Assembly: GCA_903862935.1 (NCBI GenBank)
Contig: CAIOZY010000040.1
Location: forward strand, 62,001-126,000
DNA: 64,000 nt
DNA from: an uncultured Opitutaceae bacterium
GTDB lineage: Bacteria; Verrucomicrobiota; Verrucomicrobiia; Opitutales; Opitutaceae
Direction of reading: 5' to 3'
Shown here piece after piece: positions 27,273 to 38,488 of the stretch (positions are counted from its first letter, which is position 1; every line of letters begins with the position of its first letter). Position numbers and translations under genes: made by a program. Under the pieces are notes generated by a model. The model was not told the origin of the DNA. It made no database searches and saw only the letters and a program-made list of their open reading frames with translations.

Positions 27273-29489
27273 TCAGAGCGCATACTGGATGGAGAAGTAG
27301 AACAGCGGGCCGCGGTAGTTGGTGAAGCCGCCCGTTGTGTCGCTCTTGCTGTTGAAGTAGCCCACCTTCCCCTCGCCCACGAGGTGGTCGTTGAACTTGT
27401 GCTTCACGCCGATGTTGACGTTGTTGATCTCGTAACTTGCGCCGTAGGGGATGCCCCCGAGCGAGATCTGCGGGTTGTAGTTGTTCGCCCGCTGCCACAT
27501 GCCCTGAAGCTGCATGTCGGTGTTATGTGTGAGAACAAAGCCGACAAGGCCGCTACAGGTGACGCTGTTGTTGTCCGCGTTCTGGAACGGAACGGGGATG
27601 TTGGACGTGGTCGAAACCACGACGTCCGGGTACGACGTCTGGATGTAGTCGTAGATCATGTTCAGGTTGCCCTGAAGGTACAGCTCCTTGGTCGGCGCCC
27701 AGTCGATCGACTCGCTGATCATGTTGATCCTCGACTTGCCGGAGGTGATCTCGTTGCCGGAGCCTCCCGTAATCGCAACGTCGCCCAAAACGGACATGTC
27801 GCCGTACTGGGGTTGAAAGCGGGTCGTGAACGAAAGCTCCGGGGTCGGCTTGACGACGAGGGTCAGGTTCACCCCCGTGAAGTTGTAGCCCGTCGCGTAG
27901 TAGGCTCCGTAGCTGGCCGCCCCGACGACATCGTTCGAGCCGATGAACTTGTTCTGGTGCTCCTTGCGGAAGACCTCGGCCCGGAACGTGAAGAAGGACG
28001 AGGCGTTCCAGTTGGCGCCGACCTTGGCGTTCACATAGTCCTGATTCGCATCCTGGAAGAAGATGGCCGAGCTCAGGCTGGGAAGGGCCGTCGTGACCAC
28101 CCCGGTGCCCGTGGTCGTGACCGCGGCGTAGGGGTTAACCCAGTGCTGGCTGCCGTGGTTGATCCGCTTGTCGAACGAGGCATAGATCGAGAGCTTGTTA
28201 ATGCCCGTGTACTGCAGCGAAACCTCGGGGGTCGCGACGTGGTCGACCAGGTGCGAGTAGGTCAGGTCGGTCGCCGTGTTCGTGTTCGCGGCGTTGATGA
28301 CGGTCTGTCCGGACGCCAGGCTCGTCACGATGAAGCTGCCCCCGTCCGAGATGACGTTGTACTCGTCGCGGAAGCCGAGATCCATCTTGAAGTAGCTTAC
28401 GGGCTCGAACTTCAGGAAGACGTTGCCGACGTAGTCATCGACGCGCGCGTTGGTGTAGATGTTGCCGGCGGTGACGGTCTGGAAGATCGCCTTCGCGGTT
28501 GTGTTGTACGCGGGCGTTATCCACTGGCCGCCGTCCTCGGCGGATACCCGGGAGTAGTTCAGCCCGATCTCGAGTGAAAGGTTCTCCATGATGGGGGCCA
28601 CGATCTTGTCGGTCACCCGGAAGGTCTTCGAGGTCACCGTCTCCAGATCGTCGACGACCGCGACGGTCGGATCGGCGATCACGCCCAGGGCATTTCCATT
28701 CGGGTAGCGGACATAGGCCCTGCCGTCGGTGTTGCCGACCCACTCGAAGGTGACCTTGAGGTCCTCCTTGACCTTTCCAACCGTGGCCTGGGCACCGGCC
28801 TCAAGTGTGCGGTGACGCTCGGACACTGTCATGACATTGGGCTGGATGAACGGCGTGTTGGCGGGGGCAGCCGTGCCAACGAGAGCTCCCGCCGTGACCA
28901 CCGCTGCGGGGTTGACGATCGCCCCCCACTCGGAGGAGTCCTTCGTCCCGGTGCGGACGTCCTGGTGAAAGCTGACCGTGAAGACCGGCATGTTCGGCCG
29001 GGCGAACTTCGCGTCGAAAAAGAAGGAGCCGCGGTCGATGTGAAGCGCCTCGGGCCCCATCGTCTGGAACAGGCCAGTGAGCGGGAAAAAGCCGCCCACG
29101 CCGTCGTAGAAGGTCCGGAAGCGCTTGTAGCCGACGTCCACGGATCCGACACCGTCCTTGGAGAGGTTCAGGTCGAACAGGTAATCCTCGGCCCCGACGA
29201 GGGCGTGGCCGTTCATCTTGATCGCAACGCCGTTGGACCCGTCCTTGGAGTAGAAGAAGTCCTCGACGCCCCCGGAACCGGAGGTGCTGAAGCCGTTGCG
29301 GGGAGCAAAGGCGGCCTTGTCCCCGTGTATGGCGGGGGCATAGCCCGAGAACTTGATGTAGCTGTCAAAGGTCGGGAAGGCGTCGGGATTTTTGTCCGAG
29401 TCGGCGGCCCAGAGGCCCGGAAGGGCGAGGACCGCGCCGACACAGGCCAGGCCGGCGCCGCGGAAGAGAGTGCGAAGAGTCGTTTGCAT
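27273..29489 (-). CDS. MtrB/PioB-like outer-membrane beta-barrel
   Basis: A 738-residue outer-membrane protein. It has a signal peptide (residues 1-28, cut near LWAADS) and then alternating polar/hydrophobic strands throughout, ending with LFYFSIQYAL, a typical barrel end. YDGVGGFFP and repeated strand-turn patterns recall MtrB/PioB proteins, which sheath an MtrA/DmsE-type cytochrome. Length (about 700) fits. The N-terminal CXXC of proteobacterial MtrB is not seen. It is 22 bases after the octaheme cytochrome gene and has AAGGAA in front of its start. Another large barrel family is possible, but the cytochrome pairing favours a porin-cytochrome conduit. Confidence 0.75.
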   Translation of the reverse strand: MQTTLRTLFRGAGLACVGAVLALPGLWAADSDKNPDAFPTFDSYIKFSGYAPAIHGDKAAFAPRNGFSTSGSGGVEDFFYSKDGSNGVAIKMNGHALVGAEDYLFDLNLSKDGVGSVDVGYKRFRTFYDGVGGFFPLTGLFQTMGPEALHIDRGSFFFDAKFARPNMPVFTVSFHQDVRTGTKDSSEWGAIVNPAAVVTAGALVGTAAPANTPFIQPNVMTVSERHRTLEAGAQATVGKVKEDLKVTFEWVGNTDGRAYVRYPNGNALGVIADPTVAVVDDLETVTSKTFRVTDKIVAPIMENLSLEIGLNYSRVSAEDGGQWITPAYNTTAKAIFQTVTAGNIYTNARVDDYVGNVFLKFEPVSYFKMDLGFRDEYNVISDGGSFIVTSLASGQTVINAANTNTATDLTYSHLVDHVATPEVSLQYTGINKLSIYASFDKRINHGSQHWVNPYAAVTTTGTGVVTTALPSLSSAIFFQDANQDYVNAKVGANWNASSFFTFRAEVFRKEHQNKFIGSNDVVGAASYGAYYATGYNFTGVNLTLVVKPTPELSFTTRFQPQYGDMSVLGDVAITGGSGNEITSGKSRINMISESIDWAPTKELYLQGNLNMIYDYIQTSYPDVVVSTTSNIPVPFQNADNNSVTCSGLVGFVLTHNTDMQLQGMWQRANNYNPQISLGGIPYGASYEINNVNIGVKHKFNDHLVGEGKVGYFNSKSDTTGGFTNYRGPLFYFSIQYAL

Positions 29490-29511
29490 GGCAGTTCCTT
29501 CGGTAAGTAGG

Positions 29512-30312
29512 TTAGGGCCTCAGGGAGGCGTTGACGTTAGATCCGTGGACTCCCTCGTGGCAGGCAGCTGACCAGCAGGTGCCCTCCGAGAGGCGGGAGC
29601 CCACCGCGTTGCCGTGGGCGCCACCGCTGCGGTAGCCGCCGATGTTGACCCCGGCACCCATCGTGGAGAGATGGCACCTCAGGCACAGGTTGGCGTCGCG
29701 GGCGAGAAGCATCTTGTCATTGACCGTGCCGTGCGGGTTGTGGCAGGCCGTGCAGCCTTCCTCGCGGATCGCGCCGTGCTCATAGACATACGGGCCGGCC
29801 TGCTGGGTGTGGCACTTCAGGCAGGTCTCGGTCGAGTTTGCCAGGGAAGCGCCGCCTCCGCGGACCGCCTCGCCCTGGTGCACGTCATGGCAGTCGACGC
29901 AGGTCACCTTGCCGGACATCACCGGGTGGGTGTGGGGCAGGCTGAACTGACCGCGCTTGTCCAAGTGGCACTGGAAGCACGTCTCAGGCGACTTGCGCGG
30001 GTTGATGATCGAGCCGGCGCCGCCGCCCGCTTCAACGTGGGCGCTGCCCGGGCCGTGGCACGCCTCGCAGCTGGTGTCGCCGACCTTGGGATCGGAGAAC
30101 GCAAACTTGCTGTGCGTGGCTCCCGCGAAGTGATCGACGGTGTCGCTGTGGCACTGGGCGCACGTCTTTGAGCCGACGTACTGGGCGCCGGCGATTTTCG
30201 GGGGTGCGACGACCGTGCGGTCGACGGTAATGCAGGACACTAGCAGGAAGCCCCAAGCGGCAAGGCCGCCGAGCATCACTGTGGTTTTGGACCAGCGCAT
30301 TTTGAGGCTCAT
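29512..30312 (-). CDS. Octaheme DmsE/MtrA-like c-type cytochrome lipoprotein
   Basis: A 266-residue multiheme cytochrome. The signal peptide ends in a lipobox (LLVSC, Cys27). Seven CXXCH motifs start at residues 51, 82, 112, 138, 164, 187 and 210. An eighth site is CX4CH (Cys246, Cys251, His252). The ending HEGVHGSN resembles the C-terminus of DmsE/MtrA-family cytochromes. Such proteins sit inside an MtrB-type barrel and carry electrons across the outer membrane; those in Shewanella have ten hemes. It is directly upstream of the barrel gene. Direction of electron flow (export, or import as in PioA) cannot be told from sequence. Confidence 0.88.
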   Translation of the reverse strand: MSLKMRWSKTTVMLGGLAAWGFLLVSCITVDRTVVAPPKIAGAQYVGSKTCAQCHSDTVDHFAGATHSKFAFSDPKVGDTSCEACHGPGSAHVEAGGGAGSIINPRKSPETCFQCHLDKRGQFSLPHTHPVMSGKVTCVDCHDVHQGEAVRGGGASLANSTETCLKCHTQQAGPYVYEHGAIREEGCTACHNPHGTVNDKMLLARDANLCLRCHLSTMGAGVNIGGYRSGGAHGNAVGSRLSEGTCWSAACHEGVHGSNVNASLRP

Positions 30313-30434
30313 GGTTCGATTGGTGTAGGAAATTTGTGGAACGTTGGGTTGGTTTAGGTCAGCTCAGGCTTTTTTCTGGCGCGCGTACTATCCTAAAACT
30401 GGGGCAAGGGCGGCTACGCAGCCTTTGTCATGAC

Positions 30435-30450
30435 TTGCGCGTTTATTGGT
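30435..30450. promoter_or_regulatory. Candidate shared regulatory element upstream of the octaheme cytochrome
   Basis: TTGCGCGTTTATTGGT lies in the 170-base gap between the hemN stop and the cytochrome start, 123-138 bases upstream of the latter. It is identical at 15 of 16 positions to the element between hdrC and hypA. The rest of the gap is AT-rich and holds no gene. Confidence 0.35.
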
Positions 30451-30482
30451 TTGCCGTTGTCTATCAGCAAAACCATTGACGC

Positions 30483-31889
30483 CTATAATGTTTGCGAATG
30501 CCGGGTTTCCCCGGGGCTGAATGTCGCATCGAAGCGCATCGCCACCACTCGCAGGAGCGGCCCGCCCCGCGGCGTCACCGTCAGCCCTGAGGCGGTCCTG
30601 ACCACGATCCCGTCGGCCTCAAGGTCGTCCAGGCTTGCGATCTCGGGGGCGTAGGCATGTGCGACGTCGACTCCGATCTGCCGGGAAACGGCTGCGTAGT
30701 CGAGCTGCCGATCGCACATGATCTTCATGATCAGCGTCCTGCGGCGGCGATCCTCGTCGGAGAGGACCAGGCCCCTCTCGATCGGCAGCCGCCCGGCAGC
30801 AAGCGCCCTCCGCCACTCGGGCAGGCCCTTGAAGTTCTGCCGGTAGGTCGTGGGGGTAGACGAGATCGAGGTCACGCCGAACCCGTAAAGGGAGGCCCCG
30901 GCCTCCGTGCTGTAGCCCTGGAAATTGCGGTGGAGGGTCCCGTTGCGCTGGGCGATTGCGAGTTCGTCGTCGGGCCGGGCGAAGTGGTCCAGCCCGATGT
31001 CGACATAGCCCGCCGCCGTGAGCAGCCGATGGGCCACAGCGAACATGGCGAGCTTCTCCTCGGGCGTGCACAGCTGGCTTCGGGACTCGAAGATGCGCTG
31101 GGCCGGCCTGATCCACGGGACGTGGGCGTAGCTGAAAACCGACAGGCGGTCGGGCGAGAGAGTCAGAACCTCGTCGATCGTCCGGGCAAAGGACTCGGCC
31201 GTCTGCAGCGGCAATCCGTAGATCAGGTCGACGCTCACCGACTGGAAACCGGCATCGCGGAGCCAGGAGACGGCCTGGATATTGAGTTCCTGGGGCTGCC
31301 AGCGGTGGATCGCCTTCTGCACCTCCGGGTTCGTGTCTTGGACGCCGATCGAGGCGCGGTTGGCGCCGATCACCCGGAGGGCCTGCACATGCTCCGCGGT
31401 GAGCCTGCGGGGGTCTATCTCGACCCCGAACTCACACTCCGGATGGACGGAAAAGTGCTCGTGGATCAGAAGCCCCAGCCGCGCCAGCTCGTCGGGCGGC
31501 AGGAAGGTCGGCGTGCCCCCCCCGAAATGTAGCTGGCGGACCTGGCGTGCGCTAGCGATCCGGGAGGCCGTCAGCCCTATCTCGCGAGCCAGGTCGTCAA
31601 CGTACTCGGAAGCCGCCTCGCGGCGGCGCGTCACCACCGTGTTGCACCCGCAGTACCAGCATTGCGTCTCGCAGAACGGGAGATGGAAGTACAGGGAGAG
31701 CGGGCCGCAGCCCGGGCGGTTGTCGTCCAGGATCGCGTCCTCGAGCTCCCGGGCCTCACCGGGAAACGTGAACTTCGTCGCCGGGGGGTAGGACGTGTAG
31801 CGGGGGCCCGCGATCGAGTATTTGCGGATGATCCCAAGATCGAGCGCGAGCTCGATACCGGAGGAGGAGTTTTCGTGGGGCAGGATCAT
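30483..31889 (-). CDS. hemN: HemN, oxygen-independent coproporphyrinogen III dehydrogenase
   Basis: A 468-residue radical SAM enzyme. The cluster motif is CETQCWYCGC (Cys73, Cys77, Cys80, with the extra Cys82 typical of true HemN). It is preceded by RKYSIAGPRYTSYPPA, the HemN-specific N-terminus, and followed by LHFGGGTPTFL. It makes protoporphyrinogen IX precursors without O2, so it supports heme supply for the flanking multiheme cytochromes under anoxia. The ATG at 31889 is set by the N-terminal motif. It sits between two multiheme cytochrome genes on the same strand. Confidence 0.95.
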   Translation of the reverse strand: MILPHENSSSGIELALDLGIIRKYSIAGPRYTSYPPATKFTFPGEARELEDAILDDNRPGCGPLSLYFHLPFCETQCWYCGCNTVVTRRREAASEYVDDLAREIGLTASRIASARQVRQLHFGGGTPTFLPPDELARLGLLIHEHFSVHPECEFGVEIDPRRLTAEHVQALRVIGANRASIGVQDTNPEVQKAIHRWQPQELNIQAVSWLRDAGFQSVSVDLIYGLPLQTAESFARTIDEVLTLSPDRLSVFSYAHVPWIRPAQRIFESRSQLCTPEEKLAMFAVAHRLLTAAGYVDIGLDHFARPDDELAIAQRNGTLHRNFQGYSTEAGASLYGFGVTSISSTPTTYRQNFKGLPEWRRALAAGRLPIERGLVLSDEDRRRRTLIMKIMCDRQLDYAAVSRQIGVDVAHAYAPEIASLDDLEADGIVVRTASGLTVTPRGGPLLRVVAMRFDATFSPGETRHSQTL

Positions 31890-31999
31890 GCGGGCAGAGT
31901 GTTCGGGCACTATCACCCGTATCGGGCGGCCTCGCTGCGCGCCGCTTGGCCAAACCTGCGCAGATCTTGCGGGGGCCCTGGGGCCCCCTCCCCGGCGGG

Positions 32000-33502
32000 C
32001 TAGTTGTCCTGGTTCTTGCCGTTGTGGCAGCCCGTGCACAGCATCCCGTCGGGCACGTCGCCGGCGGGGTGCTTGAAGGGGAATCCCTCGGGGGCCACCC
32101 TCGATAGATCGGCCCCGGCACCCTGCGCAAGGATCGTGTGGCAGGTGACGCACTCGGTCGAAAGCCCCTTGGTGCGGTCCCCGACCAGGTTGTGCTTGCC
32201 GTCGTGGCAGCGGAAACAGCCGTCGGAGTCGAGGTGCCCGATGTTGTTCGGGTACTTGCTCCAGTCGGCCTTCATCTCCGGGAAGAAGTTGACCCGGTAG
32301 ATCCGCTGGGCGGCGACAATGGTGGCGTCCAAGCCGGGCTTGCCCGCATAGCGCTGCCTCAGCCCCTTGTCGATCGCAGCCGTGGCCGCCTCCTCGTTTG
32401 CGTAGGTCTTGGTGAGCAGATCGACGACGGCGCGCTTCACGCCGGGGAGCGTCCGGTCGATCCGGTTGAGGTAGAGGGCCTCGTCCACGGAGTCGTTGGG
32501 AGAGGAGTAGTTGTGGGCCGGCCGGTTGTGGCAGTCCATGCAGTCCATCTGCCGGACGGCCTTCGGGTCGGGCTCGCCCTTGAAGTCGTCCGTGCGGAAG
32601 ACCTTCACCGAGCCGTCGGGCGAGGTCACCTTGATCCACGGGATCGTCTGGCGGCGCAGGTCGGCCGCGTAGTACTCGACCTTGTTTGAGACGAGCATGT
32701 GCCAGTGGATTCCGCCCACGGGCCCGTGGGCGGCGCTGCCGCCACCGACGTGGACCAGCAGCCGGACCGTGTAGGGGGTGTTTTCCTCGTCGGCCAGGAA
32801 CCGGTGGTGGGTGACCTCGATGCTGCCGGAGTACTTCTCGGGCCAGTGGCAACGCTCGCAGGTGTCCCGTGCCGGGCGCAGGTTCTGCACCGGGGTCGGA
32901 ATCGGCTGCTCATACTTGTGGAAGAGGACCGAGTAGACCTGGTACAGGCCGCTGACCTTGGCCTTGACGTACCAGGCGGCCCCCGAGCCGATATGGCACT
33001 CCACGCAGGCCACCCGGGCATGGGCGCCGGCCTGGTAGGTGGTGAACTCGGGCTGCATGACCTTGTGGCAGACCTCGCCGCAGAACTCCACCGACTCGGT
33101 GTAGTGGAAGGTTTGGTAGCTGCCGACCGAGGTGAGCAGCAGGAAGGCCACGGTGCCGACGCTGAACCAGATCAGCAGCCAGCGGTCGTGCGGCCGGGCG
33201 AGGTCGATCGCGAGCCGGGGCGCGGGGCCGTCCGGGGTCCGGGTCCGGAGCCGGTGCTGCTGCCAGGCCCCTCCGAGGACCAGGGCGATGCCAAGAATGA
33301 GGAAAGCCGGCGCCACCAGATAGCACAGGATGCCCAGATAGGGGTTGCGCTCGCCCTTGCCGGCCAGGTCGAGCGTGAGCAGGAACAGGAACGCGAAGAG
33401 GCTGCCGGCCGTGATGATCGCGCCGGCCAAGCTGATCCAGTTTTGCCAGACGGACTGCCGGGCGGGAGCTCCGGGCGCGGCGGGAGGGGTAAGGTCGCTC
33501 AT
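32000..33502 (-). CDS. Heptaheme NapC/NirT-family inner-membrane cytochrome (ImcH-like)
   Basis: A 500-residue protein with three N-terminal membrane segments (about residues 22-48, 55-80 and 109-128). Seven heme sites follow: CGEVCH (a CX3CH site, residues 141-146), then CXXCH at 166, 215, 321, 429, 451 and 489. The first part (ESVEFCGEVCHKVMQPEFTTY, and VACVECHIG) has the NapC/NirT fold. Size, three membrane segments and seven hemes match the Geobacter ImcH type, which oxidises quinol and feeds periplasmic cytochromes. ATG at 33502 is preferred to an in-frame GTG 36 bases upstream. Confidence 0.85.
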   Translation of the reverse strand: MSDLTPPAAPGAPARQSVWQNWISLAGAIITAGSLFAFLFLLTLDLAGKGERNPYLGILCYLVAPAFLILGIALVLGGAWQQHRLRTRTPDGPAPRLAIDLARPHDRWLLIWFSVGTVAFLLLTSVGSYQTFHYTESVEFCGEVCHKVMQPEFTTYQAGAHARVACVECHIGSGAAWYVKAKVSGLYQVYSVLFHKYEQPIPTPVQNLRPARDTCERCHWPEKYSGSIEVTHHRFLADEENTPYTVRLLVHVGGGSAAHGPVGGIHWHMLVSNKVEYYAADLRRQTIPWIKVTSPDGSVKVFRTDDFKGEPDPKAVRQMDCMDCHNRPAHNYSSPNDSVDEALYLNRIDRTLPGVKRAVVDLLTKTYANEEAATAAIDKGLRQRYAGKPGLDATIVAAQRIYRVNFFPEMKADWSKYPNNIGHLDSDGCFRCHDGKHNLVGDRTKGLSTECVTCHTILAQGAGADLSRVAPEGFPFKHPAGDVPDGMLCTGCHNGKNQDN

Positions 33503-33560
33503 AGAGAAGAATCTAGATTGGCCTGTCTCTAAGCCCACTCAAAAACAACGCGAGCCGGAA

Positions 33561-33583
33561 TTGCGCATCAGTTGCGCCTGCGC
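33561..33583. repeat. Tandem TTGCGC repeats upstream of the heptaheme cytochrome
   Basis: TTGCGC occurs twice with a 5-base spacer (33561 and 33572), followed by CTGCGC, about 60-80 bases before the cytochrome start. The TTGCGC core is shared with the elements at 15849 and 30435. It could be part of the same control system or chance in a GC-rich gap. The 187-base gap holds no gene. Confidence 0.25.
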
Positions 33584-33689
33584 CCTTTCATAACGGGTGT
33601 GCATACCCGCTATAACCTGCGGCCCGTTCCCGCTGGCCAGGCGGAGCCCTCCGGGGCTCGTCCAGGACGGGCCTTGGGCCAACTGGGCG

Positions 33690-34678
33690 CTAGACCTTCC
33701 AGCTCTGGAGGATCCTCTGGTAGTTCGCGCGCTCGAGAGCCGCCGGATCCGGGCAGCGCTTCAGGTTGAGCGCTCCGCGCATCTCCTCGACACTCTCATA
33801 GTTGTGGTCGGCCATCCAGCGCTGCAATCCGGCCAGCAAGGTGGAGACGTATCCCGGTCCGTTCTTCAGCAGGACCGAGACCAACTGGACCGCATGGGCA
33901 CCCGCTAGGATCGTCTTCACGGTGTCCTCGGCGGTGTGAACCCCTCCGGTCGCCCCCAAGGATCCCTTCATGTGAGGGGACAGGATCGCCAGCCAGCGCA
34001 GGCGCAGCAGCAGTTCCGAGGAGTCCGACAGCTTGAGCTGCGGCTCGACCTCCATCTCCTCCAGGTTGAAGTCCGGCTGGTAAAACCGGTTGAAGACGAC
34101 GACTCCCGAGGCGCCCGCGTGCTCGAGGGCCAGGCAGTACTGGGGAAGCGCCGTGTGGAAGGCGGAGATCTTGACGGCGACCGGGATTTTGACCGAGGTC
34201 GCCACGCGCCGCACGGTCTCCAGGACGTCGGCCTCAGCCTCGTCCGCCGACAGCTCCGGATCGGTCACCAGCTGGTAGAGGTTCAGCTCGATCGCGTCCG
34301 CACCGGCCGCCTCGAATTTTCGGGCGTACGCGGTCCAGCCGCCGGGCCGCACCCCGTTCAGCGAGGCGATGACCGGGATCGTGAGCGAACCCTTGAGCCG
34401 CTCGATCTGCTTGAGGTACTGGTCGGGCGCGAGCTGGTATTCCTCGAAGCGGGGAAAATACGAAGAGGCCTCCGCGTTGCTGTCCGCGGCGGTCTCGACG
34501 TGGTGCACGAGGGCCTTCTGCTCGTAGTCGATCTGCTCCTCGAAGAGCGAGCGCATGACGATCGCGGCGGCGCCCGCGTCCTGAAGGGCGCAGGCGGCGT
34601 CGACCCGGTCGCTGAAGGGGGAAGCCCCCACGACGATCGGGTTTCGCAGATTCAGTCCGAGGTATCGGGTTGCAAGGT

Positions 34679-34682
<4 letters not shown>
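33690..34682 (-). CDS. Dihydroorotate dehydrogenase-like flavoprotein next to nifJ
   Basis: A 330-residue TIM-barrel protein of the PyrD-like group (NPIVVGASPFSD, SLNGVRPGGW, ELNLYQL, VKISAF, TGGVHTAEDTVK). It would bind FMN. True pyrimidine synthesis is not certain, because relatives of this type sit beside nifJ in several bacteria. It overlaps nifJ by an ATGA (34679-34682), so the two are made together. A pyruvate- or ferredoxin-related redox role is an inference from context only. Confidence 0.85.
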
Positions 34683-38287
<3,605 letters not shown>

Positions 38288-38488
38288 GGAGGAAGTGGCT
38301 TGAATGCCGCCGGAGCTGTGTAGTCTCCGATGGCTTGCGCCAGCTTACCAAGGGGTGCCCCGCGGTGCTGCGCAGAAATTGTCATTCCCGGGGCGCGAAT
38401 TGCCGATCTAATACACGTCAAGATCTGCGCAGGAATCCCCAAACAATGCACTGCGCTTGGGGGAGTCCGGTGCTAGGCTGTCCCCGAA

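Noticed and set aside
26054-33502. A surface-exposed MtrC/OmcA-type decaheme cytochrome expected with an MtrAB-like conduit
   Set aside because: None is present in the window; the conduit, if real, is of the two-part type or uses a partner encoded elsewhere.
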